64,000 nucleotides of DNA. Source: Bradyrhizobium viridifuturi. Its GTDB lineage: Bacteria; Pseudomonadota; Alphaproteobacteria; Rhizobiales; Xanthobacteraceae. Below, piece after piece: positions 11,483 through 19,324 of the stretch. The position numbers were made by a program, and so were the translations under genes. The notes under the pieces are model-generated. The model was not told the DNA's origin and did no database searches. It was given only the letters and a program-made list of their open reading frames with translations. Location: contig NZ_LGTB01000022.1 in the NCBI RefSeq assembly GCF_001238275.1, positions 62,001 to 126,000 of the forward strand. Reading direction: 5' to 3'. How positions within the stretch are numbered: position 1 is the first letter of the stretch; each line of letters opens with the position of its first letter.

Positions 11483-12466
11483 GGCTGCACCAGCTGATCG
11501 CCGTCGCGCAGGCCCGACAGGATTTCGAGGCCGTCGGGAAGGGCGGGCGTCGGTACATCGCGGCCACGCTGCACCGGTACTTCAACGGTTCGGTCGCCCT
11601 GGCGAAGCTGGACATAATCGATCCCGAACCGCGTCCTGACATAACTTGCGGGGATCACGAAGGCCGGCCGCGTTCCGGCGGAGATCCACACCCTCAGGCG
11701 GTCGCCGACGAAATATTCGCCGAGACCCTCGACGGTGGCGTCGGCGATCACGCGTCCTTCCTCGATCTGCGGGTACACGAGGTCGATGACTCCGATCCGG
11801 GGAGCTTCCTCGCCAAGTTCCGCTGCATCCACACGAATCTTGTCGCCCGACTTCATGAATCGCGTGCCGCTCCGGCACGCGCAGCCGCAGCTTGAAGTGC
11901 TGCTGGGCGACCGTGACGACGGCATCGCCGGGCAGCACCACCGAACCAACGGTCACGAGCTTCTTCAACACCCGGCCATCGGACGGAGCCAGCACCCGGC
12001 CTTCGCTGAGCTGCTGGTTGACGACCGCGCGCTCGGCCGTCTTTGCGCGCAGCCCATTGTCGGCGACGTTCAATGCGGTCCGCGCCTCGTCCAGCTTGAC
12101 GCGCGGCAGCGTGCCGCGCTCGACGAGCCCTTCGATGCGCGTGAAATCGATCTGCGCCTGGTTGGCCTGCGCCTGCAGCGCTTCGATCTGCGCGTCGAGC
12201 GATTTCATCTGCAACACGAGCTTTTCGTCGCCGATCGTCGCGATGACCTGGCCGGCCGCGACGCGATCGCCCTCCCGGACATTGAGCTCGACCACGGTGC
12301 CGCTGATGCGCCCGCGGGCGGGTGCCACGCTGATGCTCTCGACTGTCGCGAATACGGCCTTCTCGTCGGCCACGCGGTGCTGCGCAACCGTGAGCAGCTC
12401 TGCGCGAGCCGGCGCCAACGAAAGGACAAAGGCAGCGAGGGCCGCCGACAAGATCGCAAGTCGCAT
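11479..12466 (-). CDS. RND efflux periplasmic adaptor subunit, frameshifted
   Basis: Membrane fusion protein that links an RND pump to an outer-membrane channel. A signal peptide (MRLAILSAALAAFVLSLAPARA) precedes a biotinyl-lipoyl half motif (GTVVELNVREGDRVAAGQV), an alpha-hairpin around LDAQIEALQAQANQAQIDF and the second lipoyl half (GRVLAPSDGRVLKKL). The frame changes at 11856-11866: LRLRVPERHA is followed, in the next frame, by FMKSGDKIRVDAAELGEE. One extra base, or two missing, explains it. About 329 residues when restored. It overlaps the pump gene by 4 bp. The ATG at 12466 is chosen for the signal peptide. Confidence 0.87.
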
Positions 12467-12571
12467 CGGGAATATCCGTCTGGTTGAAGCCACGGCGGTG
12501 CGCGGCTCATTTCTTATCTTCGCGCCGTCGCGGCGACGTTGATCCTGCTCAACGTATGACGGTCGCGGGGG

Positions 12572-12901
12572 TCATAATGTTCGTTTCCGTTTGATGTCCG
12601 CCGGAGCGCAGTAGGCTTCATAGAGCGCCTGCAGGACCTTCCGCGCGGGCTCGCTCGCGATCGAATAGAAGATCGTCTGTCCGTCGCGGCGAGCGGAGAC
12701 CAGGCCATCCTTGCGTAGGAGCGCAAGATGCTGAGAGACCGTGGAGTCACGCAGATCGAGAAATTCGGCGAGCTCGCCGACCGATCGCTCGCCGTCGATC
12801 AGTTGGCAGATGATCAGCAGCCTGTGGCGGTTGGAAAGCGCCTTCAGCAGATTGCCGGCCTGGTCGGCCGCGCGTTCCATGATGTCGATATCGATATTCA
12901 T
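12572..12901 (-). CDS. ArsR-family repressor with SqrR/BigR-type cysteine pair
   Basis: 109-residue winged-helix repressor. The recognition region is LDLRDSTVSQHLALLRKDGL and the wing SARRDGQTIFYSI. It has just two cysteines, C32 (LLIICQL) and C98 (YEAYCAP), 66 residues apart. This equals the spacing of C41/C107 in Rhodobacter SqrR, which form a polysulfide bridge when persulfides rise and release DNA. The metal ligands of classical ArsR proteins are absent. The gene is divergent from a sulfide:quinone oxidoreductase operon and lies upstream of the RND adaptor on the same strand. I infer a persulfide-responsive repressor of both directions. The ATG at 12901 is chosen for family length. Confidence 0.88.
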   Translation of the reverse strand: MNIDIDIMERAADQAGNLLKALSNRHRLLIICQLIDGERSVGELAEFLDLRDSTVSQHLALLRKDGLVSARRDGQTIFYSIASEPARKVLQALYEAYCAPADIKRKRTL

Positions 12902-12931
12902 AGTTGCGTATATACGAATATATGAATATAT
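12894..12931. promoter_or_regulatory. AT-rich palindromic divergent operator/promoter
   Basis: In a GC-rich setting this stretch is strikingly AT-rich. It holds ATATTCATA (12894-12902) and its complement TATGAATAT (12921-12929), a central perfect palindrome CGTATATACG (12907-12916), and a tandem GAATATAT (12916-12931). It overlaps the repressor start and lies about 55 bp before the oxidoreductase start, the position expected for an autoregulated SqrR/BigR operator. Confidence 0.75.
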
Positions 12932-12985
12932 AGTCAACCATTATCGAATGGCCGGGACAGCCGGCGATGTTCAGAGGAGGTGCGC

Positions 12986-14272
12986 ATGGCGGAAGTTGTC
13001 GTGATCGGAGCCGGCCTCAGCGGCACGCTGATGGCCTATGAATTATTGCCGCAGCTGGGCAGGGACGATCGCCTCAGTGTGATCTCGCAGGGGGCCGTCT
13101 ATCACTTCGTCCCGTCGAACCCGTGGGTGGCGGTCGGCTGGCGCAAGCGCGAGGAGATCGAGATCGATCTCGAGGAGATCATGAAGCGCAAGAACATCCG
13201 CCTGCTGACGCAAGGCGCGAAGCGCGTTCATCCGGCGGAAAATCGCGTCGAGCTCGGCGACGGTACGTCGGTGAACTATGACTATCTCGTGGTCGCGACC
13301 GGGCCGGAGCTTGCCTTCGACGAGATTCCGGGGCTCGGGCCGCAAGGCAACACCCAGTCGATCTGCCATGTCGACCACGCGTCGCACGCAAGGGAGGCGT
13401 TCGAGCGGCTGGCCGCCAATCCCGGACCGGTGGTGATCGGCGCGGTGCAGGGCGCCTCGTGCTTCGGACCGGCCTACGAATTCCTGTTCATCCTTGAGAC
13501 TGAGTTGCGGCGCCGCAAGCTGCGCGATCAGGTCCCGATGACCTTCGTCACGTCGGAGCCCTATATCGGCCATCTCGGCCTCGACGGCGTCGGCGATACC
13601 AAGGGCCTGCTCGAGAGCGAGATGCGCGGGAAGCACGTCAAGTGGATCACCAATGCCCGGGTCAAGGCGGTCGAGGCCGGCAAGATGATGGTCGAGGAAG
13701 TGGCTGAAGACGGCTCGGTTCGCAAGACCCACGAATTGCCGTTTGCCTATTCGATGATGCTGCCGGCGTTCCGCGGCGTCGAGGCGGTTCGCGGCATTGA
13801 CAAGCTGACCAATCCGCGCGGCTTCGTCATCGTCGACAAGCATCAGCGCAATCCAGCCTTCCCCAACGTCTTCGCGGTCGGCGTCTGTGTGGCGATCGCG
13901 CCGGTCGGCACGACTGCCGTGCCGGTGGGCGTGCCGAAGACCGGCTTCATGATCGAGTCGATGGTGACGGCGGCGGCGATGAACATCGGCGCGCTGCTGA
14001 AGGGCAGGGCGCCGACGACACAGCCGACCTGGAACGCGATCTGCCTCGCCGACTTCGGCGATTCCGGCGTCGCCTTCCTGGCGCAGCCGCAGATCCCGCC
14101 GCGCAACGTCAACTGGTCCTCGAAGGGCGAGTGGGTGCATTACGCCAAGGTCGCATTCGAAAAATACTTTCTCCGCAAGATGCGGCGCGGCGAGAGCGAG
14201 CCGTTCTATGAGCGGTTCGTGCTCGACAAGCTCAACATCGCCAAGATCAAGGAGGTCCGTACCGGGACATGA
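12986..14272 (+). CDS. sqr: sulfide:quinone oxidoreductase
   Basis: Peripheral membrane flavoprotein that oxidises sulfide to polysulfide or persulfide and passes electrons to quinone. 428 residues. The N-terminal FAD motif is VVVIGAGLSGTLMAYEL. Cysteines at 127 (QSICHVDHA), 159 (QGASCFGPAYEF) and 353 (AICLADFGDSG) lie almost exactly where the three catalytic cysteines of the Acidithiobacillus enzyme lie (128, 160, 356). VPKTGFMIESMV is the usual C-terminal motif. The ATG at 12986 has GAGGAGG 5 bases upstream. It is first of a four-gene operon, divergent from the SqrR-like repressor, and overlaps the thioredoxin gene by 4 bp. Confidence 0.93.
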   Translation: MAEVVVIGAGLSGTLMAYELLPQLGRDDRLSVISQGAVYHFVPSNPWVAVGWRKREEIEIDLEEIMKRKNIRLLTQGAKRVHPAENRVELGDGTSVNYDYLVVATGPELAFDEIPGLGPQGNTQSICHVDHASHAREAFERLAANPGPVVIGAVQGASCFGPAYEFLFILETELRRRKLRDQVPMTFVTSEPYIGHLGLDGVGDTKGLLESEMRGKHVKWITNARVKAVEAGKMMVEEVAEDGSVRKTHELPFAYSMMLPAFRGVEAVRGIDKLTNPRGFVIVDKHQRNPAFPNVFAVGVCVAIAPVGTTAVPVGVPKTGFMIESMVTAAAMNIGALLKGRAPTTQPTWNAICLADFGDSGVAFLAQPQIPPRNVNWSSKGEWVHYAKVAFEKYFLRKMRRGESEPFYERFVLDKLNIAKIKEVRTGT

Positions 14273-14712
14273 GCGAGACGTCTCAGATCGTGTGTGGACA
14301 TTGCGGGCGGACCAACCGTCTGCCGGCCGGGCGTGCCGCGGATGGCGCGCGCTGTGGCTCCTGCCATCAGCCGATGTTCACCGGCCATCCGATCGAGGTC
14401 GACGAGGAGGGCTTTACGCGCCAACTGGCGAACAGCGACGTTCCTCTGCTGGTCGACGTCTGGGCTCCGTGGTGCGGTCCGTGCCGCGCCATGGCGCCGA
14501 TGTTTGAACGTGCGGCTCAACAGCTCGAGCCGAGGGTACGGCTGCTCAAGCTCAACTCCGATCGCGCCGCCGCGACCTCGTCTCGCCTCAACATCACGGG
14601 AATTCCGACGCTGCTGCTGATGCGCCGCGGCCACGAGATCGCACGTCATTCCGGGGTGATGGATGCACGCAGCATCGTTGCCTGGACCGAGGCCGGCCTC
14701 GGCCGTTCCTGA
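14269..14712 (+). CDS. trxC: thioredoxin 2 (zinc-ribbon thioredoxin)
   Basis: 147-residue dithiol oxidoreductase. The N-terminal zinc ribbon has C9xxC12 and C29xxC32, as in TrxC. The thioredoxin active site is WAPWCGPC (C69, C72), with the cis-proline region in NITGIPTLLLM. The start overlaps the sqr stop (ATGA), implying translational coupling. Next to a sulfide oxidase it may reduce the protein or low-molecular-weight persulfides made there; this role is inferred from position. Confidence 0.93.
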   Translation: MSETSQIVCGHCGRTNRLPAGRAADGARCGSCHQPMFTGHPIEVDEEGFTRQLANSDVPLLVDVWAPWCGPCRAMAPMFERAAQQLEPRVRLLKLNSDRAAATSSRLNITGIPTLLLMRRGHEIARHSGVMDARSIVAWTEAGLGRS

Positions 14713-14741
14713 TGCCACTGAAACCGAAGAGGAGTTTTGCC

Positions 14742-14945
14742 ATGAATATCGACAAGGCCGTTCTAGCCTTCGCGGGGAGCGTCGTTCTGCTCGGCCTCGC
14801 GCTCGGCACCTACGTCAACGCCTATTGGTACCTGCTGACGGCCTTTGCCGGGCTGAACATGATCCAGGCGTCTTTCACCGGGTTCTGCCCTGCGGCGATG
14901 GTGTTCAAGAGGCTAGGATTGCGCGGCGGATGCGCGTTCAGCTAA
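14742..14945 (+). CDS. DUF2892 (YgaP-like) small membrane protein
   Basis: 67 residues with two hydrophobic helices (AVLAFAGSVVLLGLALGTYV and YWYLLTAFAGLNMIQASF) followed by GFCPAAMVFKRLGLRGGC. The conserved GFCP after helix two is typical of the DUF2892 family, often fused to or next to rhodanese domains in sulfur-handling loci. The ATG at 14742 is chosen because GAGGAG lies 7 bases upstream. Third gene of the sqr operon. It may anchor or channel a persulfide carrier, but its function is not established. Confidence 0.85.
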   Translation: MNIDKAVLAFAGSVVLLGLALGTYVNAYWYLLTAFAGLNMIQASFTGFCPAAMVFKRLGLRGGCAFS

Positions 14946-14960
14946 CTTCCGGAGAGAGCG

Positions 14961-15350
14961 ATGACATACCACTTCTCGAAAACGGTCGACATGCCGTTCG
15001 ATGCGGCCGTTGCGGCCACGACGGCCGCGCTGAAGAACAACGGCTTCGGCGTGCTCACGCAGATCGACGTCAAGGACACCCTCAACAAGAAGATCGGCGC
15101 CGAATTCCGCCCGTATCTGATCCTGGGGGCGTGCAACCCGAAGCTCGCCTACGAAGCGCTTACGCTGGAGGACAAGATCGGCACCATGCTGCCCTGCAAC
15201 GTGGTGGTCCAGCAGCACGAAGGCGGCAAGGTCGAGATTTCGGCGGTCGACCCCGTGGCTTCGATGAGTGCGATCGAGAACCGCAAGCTCGGTGCGGTTG
15301 CCGACAAGGTTCGCGGCCTCCTGCAGCAAGTCGTTGCTGAAATCGCCTGA
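14961..15350 (+). CDS. DUF302 domain protein
   Basis: 129 residues, all of it a DUF302 domain: FSKTVDMPFDAAVAATTAAL at the N-terminus, then FGVLTQIDVKDTL, then the LGACNPKLAYEAL signature with a conserved cysteine and a second one in MLPCNVVV. The domain's biochemistry is poorly known; it often occurs near sulfur and redox genes. A GGAGAGAG ribosome site precedes the ATG. Last gene of the sqr operon, 15 bp after the DUF2892 gene; a nested hairpin follows at 15427-15473. Confidence 0.88.
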   Translation: MTYHFSKTVDMPFDAAVAATTAALKNNGFGVLTQIDVKDTLNKKIGAEFRPYLILGACNPKLAYEALTLEDKIGTMLPCNVVVQQHEGGKVEISAVDPVASMSAIENRKLGAVADKVRGLLQQVVAEIA

Positions 15351-15426
15351 GGCAGTCGCAGCGGATCGCGAAGCGGCGCCAATTTATTTCGCGATCGGCG
15401 ACAAGATATGGCGATCGCTGGCTGCA

Positions 15427-15473
15427 GGGCTGGGTGGGAATGCCGCGCATTCCGGCGCGGCGTATGCAGCCCT
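15427..15473 (+). terminator. nested hairpin after the sqr operon
   Basis: The inner stem GCCGCGC/GCGCGGC (15442-15461) lies inside an outer GGGCTG/CAGCCC pair. It is located 77 bp after the DUF302 stop and just before the convergent cupin gene. There is no U-run, so this is a tentative terminator. Confidence 0.4.
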
Positions 15474-15503
15474 ACACGTGAGCGAAACCCGTTGATCCGT
15501 ACG

Positions 15504-16028
15504 TCAGGCGCGTTTCCATAGCCGCAGCAGCGGCCCGTCCCTGCCCAGCACCGGGTCGGTCGCGGGCACCGCGACCAGCGGGATCGTCCTCAGTGCGCGC
15601 GCGTGGTTCTCGGGCGTCGGCCGTTGCAGGTCCATCGGCGGGCCCGGCGGATAGGCGCCGACCACGCTGAAATCGCTGCTCGCGGACAGGCATTGATGCC
15701 CGGTGCCGGCCGGCAGGATCGCGACGTCACCGGCTGCGATCTCCAGCGCACGGCCATGCGCGCCGCCGAACTGCACGCGTGCGCTGCCGCGCGCGACGCC
15801 CAGCACCTCGTGCACGGTGGCGTGGTAATGCGCAAAGTCGTAGACGCCGTTGCGCCAGATCGCGCCCCAGCCATTGCTGCCGAACAACTGCTCGATCGTA
15901 GCCTCAGGATTGCTGCCGACGCCGACCGCGCCTTTGTAGAGCAGGAACGGCATCGGATTGTTCGGTACCAGGCCGTCGTCCTGAAAGACGAAGGTCTGGG
16001 GTTCGGCATCGGGACTCACGACCGGCAT
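15504..16028 (-). CDS. cupin domain protein
   Basis: About 174 residues. A single cupin barrel is visible: FAHYHATVHEVLGVARGSAR gives motif 1 with metal-binding His and Glu, and GDVAILPAGTGHQCL gives motif 2 with the second His. GAYPPGPPMD follows. Cupins of this type bind a metal and may be isomerases, dioxygenases or sensors; no specific activity can be assigned. Start at 16028 (MPVVSPDAEP) is chosen; an in-frame upstream start at 16073 adds 15 residues of unclear value. It is followed upstream on the same strand by an enolase-superfamily gene and may be co-transcribed with it. Confidence 0.78.
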   Translation of the reverse strand: MPVVSPDAEPQTFVFQDDGLVPNNPMPFLLYKGAVGVGSNPEATIEQLFGSNGWGAIWRNGVYDFAHYHATVHEVLGVARGSARVQFGGAHGRALEIAAGDVAILPAGTGHQCLSASSDFSVVGAYPPGPPMDLQRPTPENHARALRTIPLVAVPATDPVLGRDGPLLRLWKRA

Positions 16029-16098
16029 GGCGGCCTCCAGCGTTGCGCGCGGCGGCGATATCATGACCGACAAGCCGTCGGCCCGGAAGCCGTTCCCG

Positions 16099-17199
16099 CT
16101 AGATCTTGAACTTCAACACCTCGTCCTTGAATCTGAGCCCGTGCCCCGGCCGCTCTGGCGCGGTGATCATGCCGTTGGCGATCTCCGGCGGATCGACCCA
16201 GAGGTCGTCGATCAGCGCCATGTTCTCGCACCAGATGCCGTTCGGGATCGAGGCGAGAAGATGCACGTTGAGTTCGGGGAACAGATGCGGCGCGATGGTG
16301 ATGCCGAACGTGTCCGCCAGCGTCGCGATCTTGCGCAGGTCGGTCATGCCGCCGCGCATCGGGTCGGGTTGCAGGATCGGCAGGCATGGATTGAGGAAGA
16401 ACAGCCGCAGATCGTAGCGCGTGAAATGCGTCTCGCCGCCGACGACGCGCATGTCCAGCGCCGCCGCGATGCGCTGATAGCCGGCGAAATCATCGGCCGG
16501 TACCGGCTCCTCGAGCCAGTAGATATCGTACCTCTCGAACTTGCGTCCCATCTCGATCGCGAGATCGGCGCTCCAGCCCATGTTGACGTCGATCATGATG
16601 TCGATGTCGGGCCCGAGCGCCTCGCGCATGCGGCGCACATTGTCGAGGTCCTGCGCCGGGGTGTGAACGTGCGCGACCTGCATCTTGATCGCCTTGTAGC
16701 CCTGCTTGACGAAATGCAGTGCCTTCTCGATCATCCCGTCGCCGCCGGCGCCACGGAAGCAGCCGGAACCATAGACCGGGATTTCCGAGCGATAGTGCCC
16801 CCACAGCCGATGCAGCGGCAGGCCGGCGCGTTTTCCCAGCGCATCCCACAGCGCGATGTCGAGCGCCGACATCGCCATCGCGGCGATGCCGCCGCGGCCA
16901 TAGGTCATCGTCGCGGTCCACAGATCGCGCCAGATCGCCTCGATCGCGCTGGCGTCCTTGCCGATGACGCGCGGGATGATGCACTCGTCGAGGCAGGCCG
17001 CGATCGACTGCATCGCCGGGCGGAACACGAACAGATAGCCCATGCCGGTAATGCCGCCTGACGTCTCGACATCGCAGATCAGGATGTCGCGCGTCGCGCC
17101 GAGCGCTGCGCCCTTCAGCCAGGGATCGTCGGCCCAGGGCAGCCGCAGCATCGTCACGCGGATGTCGCGGATGGTCATGTCGGAACTGGCTGATTTCAT
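16099..17199 (-). CDS. mandelate racemase/muconate lactonizing enzyme family protein
   Basis: Enolase-superfamily sugar-acid dehydratase or racemase of 366 residues. An N-terminal capping domain precedes a TIM barrel with the expected ligands: KQGYKAIKMQV on strand 2, MIDVNMGW (metal Asp), WLEEPVP (metal Glu), VVGGETHFTR (metal Glu), and IAPHLFPELNVHL with the catalytic His. This arrangement resembles the mandelate racemase subgroup. The exact acid sugar substrate is not deducible. The ATG at 17199 has AAGGGA about 8 bases upstream, and that ribosome site lies inside a 13-bp hairpin arm (17204-17254), which could control translation. Confidence 0.88.
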   Translation of the reverse strand: MKSASSDMTIRDIRVTMLRLPWADDPWLKGAALGATRDILICDVETSGGITGMGYLFVFRPAMQSIAACLDECIIPRVIGKDASAIEAIWRDLWTATMTYGRGGIAAMAMSALDIALWDALGKRAGLPLHRLWGHYRSEIPVYGSGCFRGAGGDGMIEKALHFVKQGYKAIKMQVAHVHTPAQDLDNVRRMREALGPDIDIMIDVNMGWSADLAIEMGRKFERYDIYWLEEPVPADDFAGYQRIAAALDMRVVGGETHFTRYDLRLFFLNPCLPILQPDPMRGGMTDLRKIATLADTFGITIAPHLFPELNVHLLASIPNGIWCENMALIDDLWVDPPEIANGMITAPERPGHGLRFKDEVLKFKI

Positions 17200-17203
17200 C
17201 GGG

Positions 17204-17254
17204 GTTTCCCTTATCCAGGCCGGATCATGTTGCCTGATCTCGGATAAGGGAAAC
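17204..17254 (-). promoter_or_regulatory. 13-bp hairpin sequestering the ribosome binding site
   Basis: GTTTCCCTTATCC (17204-17216) and GGATAAGGGAAAC (17242-17254) are perfect complements around a 25-base loop. In the mRNA of the enolase-superfamily gene the 3' arm carries the AAGGGA ribosome site, and the stem ends 4 bases before the start codon. The same DNA could instead be an operator for a dimeric regulator. Confidence 0.7.
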
Positions 17255-17325
17255 TCAATCACAGAGTGCAGGCGGCGATCCAGCGCGCTTCGTCATGCCT
17301 CCAATGCGTGAAGACGCGATTGCGT

Positions 17326-17823
17326 TCAGGTATTCTTGGGAAGCTCGAACACCAGGCAAGTGGTCGTAGCATGCGCGATCAGCTTGCCCTTGCCGTCGGT
17401 GATGCGGGCTTCGGCGGTTGCAACCCGGCGGCCGGCGTTGAGGACCTGGCCCTCGGTGCGGATCGTGCCGGTGTCCTGGCTCATGCCGCGGACGAAGGAG
17501 ATCTTGAATTCCAGCGTGGTGTAGCCGAACCCCTGTGGCAGCGTGGTCTGCACCGCAAGCCCCATCGCGGAATCCAAGAGGATCGCGGCGTAGCCGCCAT
17601 GCACCGACCCGATCGGATTGTAGTGGCGCAGGCCCGGGATGCTGTGCATCACCACACGCCCGGTCTCGGCGGTGCAGTCGAACGGTTCGACATTCTCCAT
17701 GATCGGCGGTTCCGGCAGGGCACGGGCGAAGATGCCGCGCACGAAGTCGAGCCCCGGCATCGACGCCATCACCTCCATCGAGGAGACACCGTAGGTGGGC
17801 TTCGGGGTGGCGCTGTCGCTCAT
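17326..17823 (-). CDS. PaaI-family hotdog thioesterase
   Basis: 165 residues with one hotdog domain. IGSVHGGYAAILLDSAMGLA is the central helix with the HGG motif and catalytic Asp of the PaaI/YbgC-like acyl-CoA thioesterases; TTLEFKISFVRGM and GRRVATAEARI are the flanking strands. Probably hydrolyses an acyl- or aryl-CoA. The ATG at 17823 (MSDSATP) is preferred to one three codons earlier. It lies between carA and the enolase-superfamily gene on the same strand, but a strong inverted repeat at 17908-17935 separates it from carA. Confidence 0.88.
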   Translation of the reverse strand: MSDSATPKPTYGVSSMEVMASMPGLDFVRGIFARALPEPPIMENVEPFDCTAETGRVVMHSIPGLRHYNPIGSVHGGYAAILLDSAMGLAVQTTLPQGFGYTTLEFKISFVRGMSQDTGTIRTEGQVLNAGRRVATAEARITDGKGKLIAHATTTCLVFELPKNT

Positions 17824-17907
17824 GTCGGGCAATCCTGCTGCGTGATGATCGTCATCTTATGACGAGTAGCTTGGCAGCGTCCGCTCAGGCAAGGCGTGAC
17901 AAAAGAT

Positions 17908-17935
17908 CATGCCCGGACCTGATGGTCCGGGCATG
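17908..17935. repeat. perfect 11-bp inverted repeat, carA 3' hairpin
   Basis: CATGCCCGGAC, loop CTGATG, GTCCGGGCATG. It lies 35 bp after the carA stop and looks like a member of the CATGCCCGG palindrome family that is common between genes in Bradyrhizobium (from memory). It can serve as a transcription stop for carA. Confidence 0.75.
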
Positions 17936-17969
17936 GGGCATCTTGAAGGACTACGCCGAAGGCTGCGGG

Positions 17970-19163
17970 TTACGCGGCCTGCTTCTTCTGCCGCATCAGA
18001 TCGGCAAAGCGCTGGAACAAATAGTGCGAGTCGCGCGGGCCGGGCGAGGCCTCGGGGTGATACTGCACCGAGAACACCGGCTTGCCCTCGAGCGAGATGC
18101 CGCAATTGGAGCCGTCGAACAGCGAGATATGGGTCTGGGTCGCGCCCTTGGGCAGCGTCGCCTGGTCGACCGCAAAGCCATGGTTCATCGAGGTGATCTC
18201 GACCTTGCCGGTGGTCTCGTCCTTGACCGGATGATTGGCGCCGTGGTGACCCTGATGCATCTTCATGGTCCTGGCGCCGACGGCGAGGCCGAGCATCTGG
18301 TGGCCGAGGCAGATGCCGAAGGTCGGCGTCCCCGAGGCGATCACCTTCTGGATCACGGGCACGGCATATTTGCCGGTCGCGGCGGGATCGCCGGGGCCGT
18401 TCGACAGGAACACGCCGTCCGGCTTCATCGCCAGGATGTCCTCGGCCGCCGTCGTTGCCGGCACCACGGTCACCTTGGCGCCGACGCCGGCGAGCAGGCG
18501 CAGGATGTTGCGCTTGATGCCGTAGTCGATCGCGACCACGTTGAATTCCGGCGCGGTCTGCTGGCCGAAACCCTTGCCCCACGCCCACGGCGTCTCGTCC
18601 CAGGTAAAGCGCTGGCCGGAGGTGACCATCGGCACCAGGTCCATGCCCTCGAGGCCGGGCCATTCGCGGGCCTCTTCCTTCAGGCCGTGCAGGTCGAACT
18701 CGCCGGTCTTGGAATGCGCGATCACCGCATTGGGCATGCCCTTGGAGCGGATCAGCGCGGTCAGCGCGCGGGTGTCGATCCCGGACAGGCCGATGATGCC
18801 GCGCGCCTTCAACCACTGGTCGAGGTGCCGGGTGGCCCGGTAGTTCGAGGGATCGGTAATCGCCGAGCGCAGGATCACGCCGCGCGCGCCGGGCGTCGCG
18901 GCCATGTTCACCGTCTCGATGTCTTCCTCGTTGGTGCCGACATTGCCGATATGCGGGAAAGTGAAGGTGATGATCTGGCCGGCATAGGACGGATCGGTGA
19001 GGATCTCCTCATAGCCGGTCATCGCCGTGTTGAAGCAGACCTCGCCGACGGCGTGGCCTTCCGCGCCGAGACCGAAGCCTTCCAGCACGGTACCATCGGC
19101 GAGCACAAGGAGCGCGGTCGGTTTGTGGTCCGGCCAGGCGGGAGCGTTTTCGGATGTTGTCAT
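17970..19163 (-). CDS. carA: carbamoyl-phosphate synthase small (glutaminase) subunit
   Basis: Hydrolyses glutamine and channels ammonia to CarB. 397 residues. The N-terminal domain contains GEVCFNTAMTGYEEILTDPS. The class I glutamine amidotransferase domain has the nucleophile in FGICLGHQMLGLA and the His/Glu of the triad in QYHPEASPGP. The ATG at 19163 (MTTSENAP) is chosen for family length over an in-frame start 8 codons upstream. It is transcribed alone and divergent from the hydrolase gene at 19325. It lies 11.6 kb from carB. Confidence 0.97.
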   Translation of the reverse strand: MTTSENAPAWPDHKPTALLVLADGTVLEGFGLGAEGHAVGEVCFNTAMTGYEEILTDPSYAGQIITFTFPHIGNVGTNEEDIETVNMAATPGARGVILRSAITDPSNYRATRHLDQWLKARGIIGLSGIDTRALTALIRSKGMPNAVIAHSKTGEFDLHGLKEEAREWPGLEGMDLVPMVTSGQRFTWDETPWAWGKGFGQQTAPEFNVVAIDYGIKRNILRLLAGVGAKVTVVPATTAAEDILAMKPDGVFLSNGPGDPAATGKYAVPVIQKVIASGTPTFGICLGHQMLGLAVGARTMKMHQGHHGANHPVKDETTGKVEITSMNHGFAVDQATLPKGATQTHISLFDGSNCGISLEGKPVFSVQYHPEASPGPRDSHYLFQRFADLMRQKKQAA

Positions 19164-19324
19164 GAGCCCTTTAAATAGAGGCCGCACGCTGCGGCGTCAA
19201 AGCGAAAGGGCGCGGATTCACACGGCAATCCCGGCCGATTTGACAGGCAGGAACGGCCTTTTAATCTAAAGTTCCCTGAAGCGGCCGTTTGCTTGCCGAA
19301 AATGACCCGGTCCGGAGCTCCCGC

